Positions 42,258 to 51,726 of a DNA stretch of 64,000 bases are shown in pieces (the stretch's first letter is position 1; the number at the start of each line of letters is the position of its first letter). The stretch comes from Microbacterium binotii (GTDB lineage: Bacteria; Actinomycetota; Actinomycetes; Actinomycetales; Microbacteriaceae). The DNA is taken from NCBI RefSeq assembly GCF_021398715.1, contig NZ_CP090347.1, positions 2,232,001-2,296,000 of the forward strand, given 5' to 3'. The notes beneath the pieces were generated by a model. The model worked only from the letters and a program-made list of their open reading frames with translations, was not told the DNA's origin and did not search any database. Made by a program: the position numbers and the translations under genes.

Positions 42258-43553
42258 TCAGATCAGCGACAGCGGGTTGATCAGGTCCGCCAGGATCAGC
42301 ACGCCGCCCATGACCGCGAGGGCAGCCACCACGACGAATGTCAGCGGGACGAGTTTCGTGGCATCGACCGGGCGGGGTGCGGGGCGGTGCGCGATGCGCG
42401 CCCACCACCTCTTGATGCCGTCCCAGAGAGCGACGACGACGTGACCGCCGTCGAGCGGCAGCAGAGGCACGAGGTTGAAGACGAACAGCGCGATGTTGAG
42501 CGAGCCCAGCAGCCCGACGATTCCCGCGACGCGATTGACGATCGGCGAGGATGACGACGCCATCTCGCCGGCGATCACGCCCGCGCCCACGACGCTCAGC
42601 GGTCCGTTCGGATCGCGCTCGGCGCCCGTGACGAGGGTCGATGCCGTCTCGGCCACCATCACCGGCAGCTTGACGATGATGCCGGCGACGGCGCCCACGT
42701 TCTCGATCGCCGCCTGGGGACCCGCCCACAGCGGCTGAGCGACCAGCGCGCCGGTGGGTCGCACCCCGATGAAGCCGATCTCCGTGTTCGGGTCGTCCGT
42801 CTTGGGGACTGCTGCCGGCGTGATCGTCACGGTGCGCTGCGTGCCGTCGCGGTCGATGACGAAGCTCATCGCCCGGCCCGGCGAGGCCTGGATGAGGGCG
42901 GTCGCCGCGGTGAAGTCTGCGACGGCCTCGCCGTCGATCGAGACGATGGTGTCGCCCGGCTCGAGACCGACCTGCGCGGCCGGTGCCGGGGATGATGCGC
43001 ACTCCTGGGATGTGGACGACGTCGGCACGCACTCGCTGAGCGAGGAGACCGTCGTCGTCGCCGTCTGCACGCCGAATCCGCTGAAGAGGATCGTGAAGAG
43101 CACGATCGCCAGGAGCAGGTTCATGAAGGGGCCGCCCAGCATGATGATGACCCGCTTGTAGACGGGGAGCCGGTAGAAGGTGCGATCCTCGGCGCCGATC
43201 AGCGTCTCCGCGTTGGCGTCGCGCGCGTCCTGCACGAGCGTGCCGAAGAAGCGGGACGACACGCGCCTGCGAGCCGCGCGACCGGGCGTCGACGCGTCCT
43301 CTTCGAGCGCGGGCGCGGGCGGGTACATGCCGGCCATCGAGATGTAGCCGCCCAGCGGCAGCAGCTTGACGCCGTACTCCGTCTCGCCGCGGCGGCGCGA
43401 GAAGAGCGTCGGGCCGAAGCCGATCATGTATTGACCGACGCGCACACCGAAGGCCTTGGCGGGCACGAGATGACCGATCTCGTGGAGGGCGATCGAGACG
43501 GCGAGGCCGACGATGAGCACCACGACACCGATCACGAAGGCGAGGATCGTCAC
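42258..43553 (-). CDS. rseP: Site-2 (RseP/M50) intramembrane metalloprotease
   Basis: 431 residues. The zinc site HEIGH is at residues 24-28 in the first helix. A PDZ domain lies in the middle (GLEPGDTIVSIDGEAVADF), and the third metal ligand is in NLVPLLPLDGGHVV near the C-terminus. It starts with GTG at 43553, giving the short periplasmic N-terminus normal for the family. Such proteases cleave membrane anti-sigma factors, so the cassette proteins at 33636-36447 are possible substrates; that link is speculative. It is in the same orientation as dxr and ispG. Confidence 0.92.
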   Translation of the reverse strand: MTILAFVIGVVVLIVGLAVSIALHEIGHLVPAKAFGVRVGQYMIGFGPTLFSRRRGETEYGVKLLPLGGYISMAGMYPPAPALEEDASTPGRAARRRVSSRFFGTLVQDARDANAETLIGAEDRTFYRLPVYKRVIIMLGGPFMNLLLAIVLFTILFSGFGVQTATTTVSSLSECVPTSSTSQECASSPAPAAQVGLEPGDTIVSIDGEAVADFTAATALIQASPGRAMSFVIDRDGTQRTVTITPAAVPKTDDPNTEIGFIGVRPTGALVAQPLWAGPQAAIENVGAVAGIIVKLPVMVAETASTLVTGAERDPNGPLSVVGAGVIAGEMASSSSPIVNRVAGIVGLLGSLNIALFVFNLVPLLPLDGGHVVVALWDGIKRWWARIAHRPAPRPVDATKLVPLTFVVVAALAVMGGVLILADLINPLSLI

Positions 43554-43643
43554 CGCACCACCGTAGCGGCGACGGCTTTGAGCGAGCCGTGCACGGCCAC
43601 GGCGAGCCACGAGCACGGACCGCGTCTGATTGAATGGAGGGCC

Positions 43644-45254
43644 ATGTCATCGCCCGCGAATCTGCCCCCGGTCCTGCGCCCAGAGAACCCTCCGACGCGG
43701 GCGCTGGACGACCTCGCGAACCGCTTCGGAGCAGAGGTCCACGGCGACGCGCGGGGCGTCGCGCTGCACGGGATCACGCTCGCGACGGCCGATCTCCGCC
43801 CGGGTGAGGCGTTCGTCGCCCTCCGCGGCGTGAACCGCCACGGCGCGGAGTTCGCCACGCAGGCGATCGAACACGGCGCGGTCGCGATCATCACGGATGC
43901 GGCGGGCGCCGACCTCATCGGCACGGCCGCCGTCCCGGTGCTCGTCCTCGAGAACCCGCGGGCGCGAATGGGCGAGCTTTCCGCGTGGGTGTACGGCACG
44001 GGCGTCGACGACGACCTTCCGCTCCTGTTCGCCACCACGGGCACCAACGGCAAGACGAGCGTCTCCCACCTCCTCGAGGGCATGCTGTCGCAGCTCGGCG
44101 TCGTCACCGGGCTCTCCTCCACCGCTGAGCGCCACATCGCGGGTCAGGTGATCGTTTCGCGCCTGACGACACCCGAGGCATCCGAGTTCCATGCCCTCCT
44201 CGCGCTCATGCGCGAGCGGGGCGTCGAGGCCGTCGCCGTCGAGGTGAGCGCGCAGGCGCTCAGCCGCCACCGTGTGGACGGGATCGTCTTCGACGTCGCC
44301 GCTTTCACGAACCTCACCCATGACCACCTCGACGACTACGCCGACATGCAGGAGTACCTCGAGGCGAAGCTTCCGTTGTTCCGCCCCGACCGCGCCCGTC
44401 GCGCCGTCATCTCGCTCGACTCCGCCGCGGCGGCCGAGGTCGTGGCCCGGTGCGAGATCCCCTTCACGACCATCGCGACGCCCGACATCGCGGCCGACGC
44501 CGGGCTCGCCGAGACCGCCCAGTGGCGCGTCGAGATCATCGACGAGCGCCAGGAAGGCACGCGGTTCGCGCTGCACGGTCCTGCCGGCGAGCGCCTCGAG
44601 ACGGTGGTGCCCGTCATCGGTCGCCACATGGCGGCCAACGCGGCGCTCGCGATCGTCATGATGCACGAAGGCGGCTATCCGTGGCAGCGCCTCGTGGACG
44701 CGTTGGACGGCTCACGCATCGACGCCTATCTTCCGGGTCGCACCGAGCGGGTGTCGGGCGATGCGGGACCCGCGGTGTACGTGGACTTCGGGCATTCGCC
44801 CGATGCCTTCGAGAAGACCCTGGCGGCGGTCCGTCGCGTCACCCCCGGCCGCGTGCTGATGCTGTTCGGCGCCGACGGCGACCGCGACGCGACGAAGCGC
44901 CATGACATGGGGCGCACCGGCGTCGAGGGCAGCGACATCCTCGTCATCACCGACCATCATCCGCGCTTCGAGGAACCGACCTCCATCCGGGCGACCCTCA
45001 TCGAGGGGGCTCGCCGCGCGCGTCCGGATGCCGAGATCCACGAGTTCTCGCCGCCCGAGCGGGCGATCGTCGAGGCCGTCGCGCTGGTCGGCGAGGGCGA
45101 CGCGATCCTCTGGGCCGGACCCGGTCACCAGGACTACCGCGACATCCGCGGGCAGCGCACGCCGTACTCCGCCCGCGAGCTCGCTCGCCGCGCGCTGCGG
45201 GATGCCGGGTGGCCCGTTCCCGAGCCACGTTGGCCCGTTCCCTACGAGGACTGA
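43644..45254 (+). CDS. MurE-like Mur ligase, stand-alone
   Basis: 536 residues, three Mur ligase domains in order: N-terminal UDP-MurNAc-like domain (GITLATADLRPGEAFVALRG), ATP domain (TTGTNGKTSVSHLLEGML), and C-terminal domain (LMLFGADGDRDATKRHDMG). The position where MurE carries its amino-acid-selecting DNPR motif reads ITDHHPRFEEP, so the DNPR asparagine is replaced by His-His. This gene is outside any cell-division cluster, so a second murE likely exists elsewhere. It could add an unusual third-position amino acid, or act on another substrate. GGAGGG precedes the ATG at 43644. Confidence 0.8.
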   Translation: MSSPANLPPVLRPENPPTRALDDLANRFGAEVHGDARGVALHGITLATADLRPGEAFVALRGVNRHGAEFATQAIEHGAVAIITDAAGADLIGTAAVPVLVLENPRARMGELSAWVYGTGVDDDLPLLFATTGTNGKTSVSHLLEGMLSQLGVVTGLSSTAERHIAGQVIVSRLTTPEASEFHALLALMRERGVEAVAVEVSAQALSRHRVDGIVFDVAAFTNLTHDHLDDYADMQEYLEAKLPLFRPDRARRAVISLDSAAAAEVVARCEIPFTTIATPDIAADAGLAETAQWRVEIIDERQEGTRFALHGPAGERLETVVPVIGRHMAANAALAIVMMHEGGYPWQRLVDALDGSRIDAYLPGRTERVSGDAGPAVYVDFGHSPDAFEKTLAAVRRVTPGRVLMLFGADGDRDATKRHDMGRTGVEGSDILVITDHHPRFEEPTSIRATLIEGARRARPDAEIHEFSPPERAIVEAVALVGEGDAILWAGPGHQDYRDIRGQRTPYSARELARRALRDAGWPVPEPRWPVPYED

Positions 45255-45345
45255 GCCCGCATCCATCCGCTCTGCGGCGGCTCCTGCCGTGCGCAGGACC
45301 TTGGTCCCTGGCGTGCCGGAATCCTTGTTGTTCCCACACAAGGAA

Positions 45346-45361
45346 GTCAGTGGTCTGACCT
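45346..45361. promoter_or_regulatory. GntR-type operator candidate upstream of pflB
   Basis: GTCAG-TGGT-CTGAC (45346-45359) overlaps TGGTCTGACCT (45351-45361), which matches the GntR/FadR half-site pattern TNGTNNNACNA except for its last base. TTGATT follows at 45364 as a possible -35. It lies about 140 bases before the pflB ATG. No GntR gene adjoins. The rest of 45255-45499 shows only a short GGACC/GGTCC pair. Confidence 0.4.
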
Positions 45362-45499
45362 CTTTGATTATTCACGGCGTGCATGCTCCGAACACCGCCG
45401 CAGCCCGGGTCTAGCGTGACAACAGGCCCGCCGGGCGGGCGCCCGACGACGAGCACCACCCCGACGCGACCGGCCCCACGAGGACAAGGAAGCGACATC

Positions 45500-47776
45500 A
45501 TGAGCATCGTCACCCCCGCAGGAGTTTCCCGCGACGCACAGGACGCCCAGCCCCAGGCCTGGGACGGCTTCACGGCCGGCCCGTGGCAGGACGGCGTGGA
45601 CGTGCGCGACTTCATCCAGCGCAACTACACCCCGTACACCGGCGACGGTTCGTTCCTCGCCGGCCCCACCGAGCGGACGACGCGGGTGTGGAACACGCTG
45701 GCCGCCATGTTCCCCGAGGAGCGCGAGCGCGGCGTCTACGACATCGACCCCTACACGCCCGCCGCCATCACCGCTCACCAGCCCGGCTACATCGCGAAGG
45801 ACGACGAGCTGATCGTCGGTCTGCAAACCGATGCGCCGCTCAAGCGTGCGATCATGCCGAACGGCGGATGGCGGATGGTCGAGGGCGCTCTCAAGACCTA
45901 CGGCTACGAGGTCGACGAGACGCTCAAGGCGATCTACACGCAGTACCGCAAGACCCACAACGAGGGCGTCTTCGACGTGTACTCCCCCTCGGTGCGCGCC
46001 GCTCGCCGGTCGCACATCATCACGGGCCTGCCCGACGCCTACGGCCGCGGCCGGATCATCGGCGACTACCGCCGCGTGGCGCTCTACGGTGTCGACGCGC
46101 TCATCGCCGCGAAGAAGATCGACAAGCTCGGCCTGGACACGACGCCGTTCACGGAGGACATCGTGCGCGCCCGCGAGGAGCACGCCGAGCAGATCCGCGC
46201 CCTCGGCGAACTGAAGCAGATGGCCGCCTCCTACGGCTACGACATCTCCGGGCCCGCCACGACCGCTCGCGAGGCGGTCCAGTGGCTCTACTTCGCCTAC
46301 CTCGGTTCGGTGAAGGAGCAGAACGGCGCCGCGATGTCGCTCGGTCGCACCTCGACGTTCCTCGACGTGTTCGTCCAGCGCGACCTCGAACGGGGACTGC
46401 TCACCGAGAGCGAAGCGCAGGAGATCGTCGACGACTTCGTGATCAAGCTGCGGATCGTGCGATTCCTGCGCACTCCCGAGTACGACCAGCTGTTCTCCGG
46501 CGACCCGACCTGGGTGACCGAGACGATCGGCGGCGTCGGCGAGGACGGTCGTCCACTGGTGACGCGCACCTCGTTCCGCTACCTGCAGACGCTCTACAAC
46601 CTGGGTCCCGCACCCGAGCCGAACATGACCGTGTTCTGGAGCGAGCAGCTGCCCGAGGGCTTCAAGAACTTCTGCGCGCAGGTCTCGATCGACACCTCTG
46701 CCGTCCAGTACGAGTCGGATGACCTCATCCGCGCCCAGTGGGGCGACGACGCGGCCATCGCCTGCTGCGTCTCCCCGATGCGGGTGGGCAAGCAGATGCA
46801 GTTCTTCGGCGCCCGCGTGAACCTCGCCAAGACGCTCCTGTACGCCATCAACGGCGGACGCGACGAGGTCACGGGCGAGCAGATCGCCCCCGAGGAGACG
46901 CCCGTCGGCGACGGCCCCCTCGACTACGCCGACGTGGACGCACGCTTCGACCGGATGATGGACTGGCTCGCCGCGACCTACGTGGAGGCGCTGAACTGCA
47001 TCCACTGGTCGCACGACAAGTACGCGTACGAGCGTCTCGAGATGGCTCTCCACGACAAGGACGTGCTGCGCACGATGGCCTTCGGCATCGCCGGGCTCTC
47101 GGTCGCCGCGGACTCCCTCTCCGCCATCAAGTACGCGACCGTCACCCCGATCCGCGACGAGCGCGGCATCGTCGTCGACTACCGCACCGAGGGCGTCTTC
47201 CCCGCCTACGGCAACGACGACGACCGAGCGGACGCGATCGCCGTCGAGCTCGTCGAACGGTTCATGGCGAAGCTTCGCCGTCACCCGATGTACCGCAACG
47301 CGCTTCCGACGCAGTCCGTGCTGACCATCACCTCGAACGTCGTCTACGGAAAGGCCACGGGCAACACCCCCGATGGACGCCGGGCCGGCGAGCCGTTCGC
47401 CCCGGGCGCCAACCCGATGAACGGACGCGACACCCACGGGATGCTGGCCTCGGCCCTCTCGGTCGCGAAGGTGCCGTACACGGAGGCCCAGGACGGGATC
47501 TCGCTGACCAACACGATCGTGCCGGCGGGCCTCGGCCGCACGGCGGACGAGCGTTCGCGCAACCTGGCAGGTCTGCTGGACGCGTACTTCAGCTCCAACG
47601 GGTACCACATGAACGTCAACGTCCTGAACCGCGAGACGCTGCTCGACGCCATGGAGAACCCCGAGGCCTATCCGCAGCTGACGATCCGGGTGTCCGGCTA
47701 CGCCGTGAACTTCGTGCGACTGACGCGCGAGCAGCAGCTCGACGTGCTGTCCCGCACGTTCCACGGGGGGATGTGA
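45500..47776 (+). CDS. pflB: Pyruvate formate-lyase
   Basis: 758-residue glycyl-radical enzyme converting pyruvate and CoA to acetyl-CoA and formate. Active cysteines 422-423 are in AIACCVSPM and the radical Gly733 is in VSGYAVNF, matching E. coli PflB positions 418/419 and 734. ATG at 45500 has AGGA upstream. The activase gene starts 7 bases after the stop. The enzyme is destroyed by oxygen, so it implies growth under low oxygen in this organism. A GntR-like box and a TTGAT sequence lie upstream, but no complete FNR box. Confidence 0.96.
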   Translation: MSIVTPAGVSRDAQDAQPQAWDGFTAGPWQDGVDVRDFIQRNYTPYTGDGSFLAGPTERTTRVWNTLAAMFPEERERGVYDIDPYTPAAITAHQPGYIAKDDELIVGLQTDAPLKRAIMPNGGWRMVEGALKTYGYEVDETLKAIYTQYRKTHNEGVFDVYSPSVRAARRSHIITGLPDAYGRGRIIGDYRRVALYGVDALIAAKKIDKLGLDTTPFTEDIVRAREEHAEQIRALGELKQMAASYGYDISGPATTAREAVQWLYFAYLGSVKEQNGAAMSLGRTSTFLDVFVQRDLERGLLTESEAQEIVDDFVIKLRIVRFLRTPEYDQLFSGDPTWVTETIGGVGEDGRPLVTRTSFRYLQTLYNLGPAPEPNMTVFWSEQLPEGFKNFCAQVSIDTSAVQYESDDLIRAQWGDDAAIACCVSPMRVGKQMQFFGARVNLAKTLLYAINGGRDEVTGEQIAPEETPVGDGPLDYADVDARFDRMMDWLAATYVEALNCIHWSHDKYAYERLEMALHDKDVLRTMAFGIAGLSVAADSLSAIKYATVTPIRDERGIVVDYRTEGVFPAYGNDDDRADAIAVELVERFMAKLRRHPMYRNALPTQSVLTITSNVVYGKATGNTPDGRRAGEPFAPGANPMNGRDTHGMLASALSVAKVPYTEAQDGISLTNTIVPAGLGRTADERSRNLAGLLDAYFSSNGYHMNVNVLNRETLLDAMENPEAYPQLTIRVSGYAVNFVRLTREQQLDVLSRTFHGGM

Positions 47777-47783
47777 GAGCGCC

Positions 47784-48686
47784 ATGACCGTGCTGCTGGG
47801 CACGCCGCTCCCCCGGGATGCGGTGCAGCTCGACGCTCCGGCCGTGGAGGCCGGCGCCACCCGTCGCGGTGGCGCCGGCCTCCACGGCCTCGAGATCGCC
47901 GACATCGACCGCGCCGGGCGCCTCGCCGCGATGCGCACCGGCGAGCTCGGCTCCGTGCACTCTTGGGAGCTGGTCACGGCGGTCGACGGCCCCGGAACGC
48001 GCCTGACCCTGTTCCTCAACGGCTGTCCGCTGCGGTGCCTGTACTGCCAGAACCCGGACACGTTCGCCATGAAGGACGGCGTCCCGGTGACGGCGGATGC
48101 GGTCCTGGAACGCCTCCGCCGGTATCTCGGCGTCTTCCGCGCCACCGGCGGGGGGCTCACCATCTCGGGAGGCGAGGTGCTCATGCAGCCCGCGTTCGCT
48201 GCCCGGCTGGTCCGCGGCGCCAAGGCGATGGGAATCCACACGGCGCTCGACACGTCCGGCTACCTGGGAGCTCACGCCACCGATGAGCTTCTCGCCGACA
48301 CCGACCTCGTCCTGCTGGACGTGAAGTCCGGCGACCCCGACACGTACCGCCGTGTCACGGGCCGGGAGCTCGAGCCGACGCTCGAGTTCGGCGAGCGCCT
48401 GGCGCGTCGCGGCGACGTCGAGGTGTGGGTCCGGTTCGTCCTCGTCCCCGGTCTCACCGACGACGTCGGCAACGTCGCCGCGGTCGCCCGCTACGCCGCA
48501 TCCCTGAACGAGATCCGGCCCGGCACCGTCACCCGCGTGGAGGTCCTGCCCTTCCATCAGATGGGTCGTGACAAGTGGCACGAGCTGGGACGCACGTACC
48601 CCCTGGAAGACACGCCCGCACCCGAGAAGGAGCTCATCGAACGGGTGCGCGCACAGTTCGCGGCGGAAGGGCTGACGGTCTACTGA
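47784..48686 (+). CDS. pflA: Pyruvate formate-lyase activating enzyme (radical SAM)
   Basis: 300 residues. The radical-SAM cluster cysteines are 81, 85 and 88 ([13 protein letters not shown]), and the family opening [18 protein letters not shown] begins near residue 56. About 50 residues precede this, longer than in typical PflA. Methionine 50 (47931) would be the canonical start but lacks a ribosome site, and the extension has strong coding base use, so 47784 is kept. The extension contains a perfect 22-bp inverted repeat. It installs the glycyl radical on PflB. The stop overlaps that of dxr on the other strand by 7 bases. Confidence 0.93.
   Translation: MTVLLGTPLPRDAVQLDAPAVEAGATRRGGAGLHGLEIADIDRAGRLAAMRTGELGSVHSWELVTAVDGPGTRLTLFLNGCPLRCLYCQNPDTFAMKDGVPVTADAVLERLRRYLGVFRATGGGLTISGGEVLMQPAFAARLVRGAKAMGIHTALDTSGYLGAHATDELLADTDLVLLDVKSGDPDTYRRVTGRELEPTLEFGERLARRGDVEVWVRFVLVPGLTDDVGNVAAVARYAASLNEIRPGTVTRVEVLPFHQMGRDKWHELGRTYPLEDTPAPEKELIERVRAQFAAEGLTVY
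47840..47889. repeat. Perfect 22-bp inverted repeat in the 5' part of pflA
   Basis: Arms 47840-47861 and 47868-47889 are exact complements around the loop CGTCGC; the arm begins GGCCGTGGAGG. It lies 63 bases after the pflB stop. Because the repeat is symmetric about codons, both strands read a similar peptide (VEAGAT and GGAGLHG). In mRNA it would form a very stable hairpin between the pflB and pflA ribosome loads. Confidence 0.95.
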
Positions 48687-49768
48687 CCGGACGCCGCCAC
48701 CGCCGCATCCGCCGCACGGCGCGCCCAGCTCTCGGCGTCGGCCAGGCCCTCGCGACTCAGCGTAGCGGGGGCCTCGTGCGTGTCGACGACGCGACGGACG
48801 ATGTCGACGATGTCGACGAAACCGATGCGCCCCTCGTGGAACGCGTCGACCGCCTGCTCGTTGGCCGCGTTGAACACCGCGGGGTACGTGCGCCCCGCCT
48901 CTCCCACGCTCTTGGCGAGCGCGACCGCCGGGAACGCCTCCTCGTCGAGCGGCTCGAACGTCCAGGTCGATGCACGGGTGAAGTCGAGGGGTGCTCCGAC
49001 GCCGCTCACCCGCTGCGGCCAGTCGAGCCCCAGCGAGATCGGCAGGCGCATGTCCGGCGGCGACGCCTGGGCGATCGTCGATCCGTCCACGAACTCGACC
49101 ATGGAGTGGACGATCGACTGCGGATGCACCACGACGTCGATCTGCGCGTAGGGCACCCCGAACAGCAGATGCGCCTCGATGACCTCGAGCCCCTTGTTCA
49201 CGAGGCTCGCCGAGTTCGTGGTCACCACGCGCCCCATGTCCCACGTCGGGTGGGCGAGAGCCTCGGCCGGCGTGGCCGCGGCGAGCTGCTCACGGGTGCG
49301 CCCTCGGAACGGTCCGCCGGACGCGGTGAGCACGAGCCGACGCACCTCGGAGGGCCTGCCCGAGCGCAGGGCCTGCGCGATCGCCGAATGCTCGGAGTCC
49401 ACGGGGACGATCTGCCCCGGCGCAGCCAGCGCCGTCACCAGCTCGCCGCCGACGATGAGCGACTCCTTGTTCGCGAGCGCCAGCGTGCGCCCCTCCTCGA
49501 GCGCGGCCAGCGTCGGACCGAGCCCGACGGAGCCCGTGATGCCGTTGAGGACGACATCCGCGTCGACGCCCCGAACGAGCGCCTCCGCCTCGACGGCCCC
49601 GAGCGCCGTGTCGGCGACGCCGAACTCCGCCGCCTGCGCCTCCAGAACCGCGCGGTCGGTACCCGCGGCCAGACCGACGACGCGGAAGCGATCCGGATTG
49701 TTCCGGATCACCTCCAGCGCCTGGGTGCCGATCGACCCGGTGGAGCCGAGGACGACGACGCGCCGCAC
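48680..49768 (-). CDS. dxr: 1-deoxy-D-xylulose 5-phosphate reductoisomerase
   Basis: 362 residues; second step of the MEP pathway, NADPH-dependent. The nucleotide loop [15 protein letters not shown] is at the N-terminus; [13 protein letters not shown] and [12 protein letters not shown] carry the metal and substrate residues. It starts 4 bases after the FKBP lipoprotein stop, so the two are co-transcribed. In related genomes dxr is often followed by rseP and ispG; here pflA, pflB and murE lie between, on the other strand. Confidence 0.96.
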   Translation of the reverse strand: MRRVVVLGSTGSIGTQALEVIRNNPDRFRVVGLAAGTDRAVLEAQAAEFGVADTALGAVEAEALVRGVDADVVLNGITGSVGLGPTLAALEEGRTLALANKESLIVGGELVTALAAPGQIVPVDSEHSAIAQALRSGRPSEVRRLVLTASGGPFRGRTREQLAAATPAEALAHPTWDMGRVVTTNSASLVNKGLEVIEAHLLFGVPYAQIDVVVHPQSIVHSMVEFVDGSTIAQASPPDMRLPISLGLDWPQRVSGVGAPLDFTRASTWTFEPLDEEAFPAVALAKSVGEAGRTYPAVFNAANEQAVDAFHEGRIGFVDIVDIVRRVVDTHEAPATLSREGLADAESWARRAADAAVAASGQ

Positions 49769-49772
49769 GGGA

Positions 49773-50717
49773 TCAGCCCTCGGTCGGCTTCGTGGAGACG
49801 ATGTCGATGACGAAGACGAGCGTCTCCCCCGCCAGCTGCTGCTGCGACGATCCGGCCTCGCCGTAGCCGCACGACGGCGACATCGACACCAGCACCTGCG
49901 AGCCGGCCTTCTGCCCTTCCAGCGCTCGCTTGAAGCCCACCACGACGCCGTCGGTGGAGAAGCTCGCCGTCTGTCCGCGGTCGTAGCTCGAATCGAACGT
50001 CGAGCCGTCCGACCACTTCACGCCCGCGTAGTTGACCTCGACCGTATCGCCGGCGCCGACGGTGTCGCCGTCACCCTCCTTGAGCACCTCGACACGGACG
50101 CCATCCTCAGGGGCCGATGCGGGAATCGTGATCGTGGGCTTGTCGTCGGTGAAGGTCACCGCGGGCGCCTCGCCAGCGAACGGCTCCGCCTGGCACCACT
50201 GCGCCTCGGGCGTCGAAGAGATGAGATCCACGACGAACACCTGTGCGGCGCTGTCACTGCTCGCGGGAAGGGTCGCCACGACGCGGGTTCCGGGGGTGGC
50301 ACAGCCGAGGACCTTGCCGAGCACGCTCTCGGCCGCGACAGGCTGCGGCTGCACGGGCGTGCCGTCGTATCCCACGGATCCCTGGAGCTGGCCCGTGGTC
50401 GCGTCGAAGGCGGCGAGCGCGTAGGTGACGTAGTCGCCCGCGGCGATGGGGGTGCCGGTGCCCTCGGTGACCACGGTCCGCTCCACGTCGGAGATGTCCA
50501 ACGGAGCGGTGAAGGTCGCGGTCGGCTGCTGGCCGACCTCACCCGACACGCTGACCGCATCGGAGGCGGCGCCCGAGGAGGCGACGTCGGCGCAGAGGTC
50601 CGCTGCGGCGCTCGCCGTCGGGGCGGAGGTCGCGTCGGGCGAGGATGCGGCGGAGCATCCGGCAAGAGCGAGGGCGCTGACCGCGAGTGCGGACAGGATG
50701 AGGAGCGGACGGCGCAC
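49773..50717 (-). CDS. FKBP-type peptidyl-prolyl isomerase lipoprotein
   Basis: 314 residues. Signal peptide with lipobox ALAGC (cysteine 21), an Ala/Ser/Thr linker, a first FKBP-like segment (about 75-170, degenerate), and a complete C-terminal FKBP domain (about 210-308) with [23 protein letters not shown] and [13 protein letters not shown]. An extracytoplasmic folding catalyst is likely. GTG at 50717 follows GGAGG. Divergent from plsC across 121 bases. Confidence 0.9.
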   Translation of the reverse strand: MRRPLLILSALAVSALALAGCSAASSPDATSAPTASAAADLCADVASSGAASDAVSVSGEVGQQPTATFTAPLDISDVERTVVTEGTGTPIAAGDYVTYALAAFDATTGQLQGSVGYDGTPVQPQPVAAESVLGKVLGCATPGTRVVATLPASSDSAAQVFVVDLISSTPEAQWCQAEPFAGEAPAVTFTDDKPTITIPASAPEDGVRVEVLKEGDGDTVGAGDTVEVNYAGVKWSDGSTFDSSYDRGQTASFSTDGVVVGFKRALEGQKAGSQVLVSMSPSCGYGEAGSSQQQLAGETLVFVIDIVSTKPTEG

Positions 50718-50838
50718 GGGAACCTCCAGAATCGGTGCGGGGCTGACCCATCATCCCGCATCCGCCCATGCCCTCGCTGAGAGGGCCCGGCGAGGCCTCA
50801 TGCGCCGGACGGAATGGAATCCGCAGTAGCCTCTTACG

Positions 50839-51630
50839 GTGACAGATGCGCAGAGCCGCGACGCGGAGAACGTTCCCGATCCGCGCGCATCCGAATCCAA
50901 GCCGGTGACGGATGTCGGCTTCGCGTACTTCCTCGGGCGCCGCGTGCTGGCCCCTCTGGCACGCGTGGCCTACCGCCCGCGCATCGAGGGGCGCCAGAAT
51001 GTCCCGCGCACCGGACCGGTGATCTTCGCCGCGAACCACCTCTCGTTCATCGACTCCTTCGCCATTCCCATGGCAGCGCCCCGGCCGGTCCAGTTCCTCG
51101 CCAAGTCGAGCTACTTCGACGGACCGGGGCTCAAGGGCTGGCTCTCGCGGCAGATCTTCCTCGGCCTCGGGGCGAACCCCGTCGAGCGCGGCGCGGGACA
51201 GGCGGCGCTGGACGCGCTCGACCAGCAGAAGCGGATGCTGGAGGCCGGTAAGGCCATCGCGCTCTATCCCGAGGGCACGCGATCACTCGACGGCAGGCTC
51301 TACAAGGGACGCACCGGCGTCGCCTTCCTCGCTCTCCAGACCGGCGCACCCGTGGTGCCTGTCGGCCTGATCGGCACGAACGAGGCTATGCCCGTGGGAG
51401 CGAAGTTCCCGCGCACGAATCCGCGCGTGACGATCCGCTTCGGCGAGCCGCTCGATCTCTCGGCGCACGGCCCCGCCAGCTCCGGACGTGCCCGCCGCGC
51501 GGCGACCGACGAGCTCATGGCGGCGATCCACGCCCTCTCGGAGCAGGAGTTGGCGGGCACCTACAACGAGGTGCCCGCGCACGGCGCCATCGAACGCATC
51601 AAGCGGGTCCTGCCTCACGAGCGCCTCTGA
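50839..51630 (+). CDS. plsC: 1-acyl-sn-glycerol-3-phosphate acyltransferase
   Basis: 263 residues. The HX4D catalytic motif is NHLSFID (His67, Asp72); the glycerol-phosphate-binding motif is LYPEGTRS, and VVPVGLIGTNEAMPVG follows. It transfers an acyl chain to lysophosphatidic acid in phospholipid synthesis. GTG at 50839. The N-terminal 25 residues are charged and unconserved. It stands alone before the dha operon. Confidence 0.92.
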   Translation: MTDAQSRDAENVPDPRASESKPVTDVGFAYFLGRRVLAPLARVAYRPRIEGRQNVPRTGPVIFAANHLSFIDSFAIPMAAPRPVQFLAKSSYFDGPGLKGWLSRQIFLGLGANPVERGAGQAALDALDQQKRMLEAGKAIALYPEGTRSLDGRLYKGRTGVAFLALQTGAPVVPVGLIGTNEAMPVGAKFPRTNPRVTIRFGEPLDLSAHGPASSGRARRAATDELMAAIHALSEQELAGTYNEVPAHGAIERIKRVLPHERL

Positions 51631-51726
51631 CGGCACACTTTCTCATTCACCGCTTCCGGCTCTTGACGCTCGGCCCCGCCGGGTGGAGATTCGGAGCGTC
51701 TGCGAAGCCACAATGAGGAGGCATCC

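Noticed and set aside
47784..47931. Starting pflA at methionine 50
   Set aside because: It matches typical PflA length but has no ribosome site, and the upstream codons have strong third-position GC. Kept as an alternative, not as the call.
45368..48253. A 960-residue open frame antisense to pflB and pflA
   Set aside because: A shadow of GC-rich coding DNA. Its base use fits the pfl genes, and the product has no recognisable fold.
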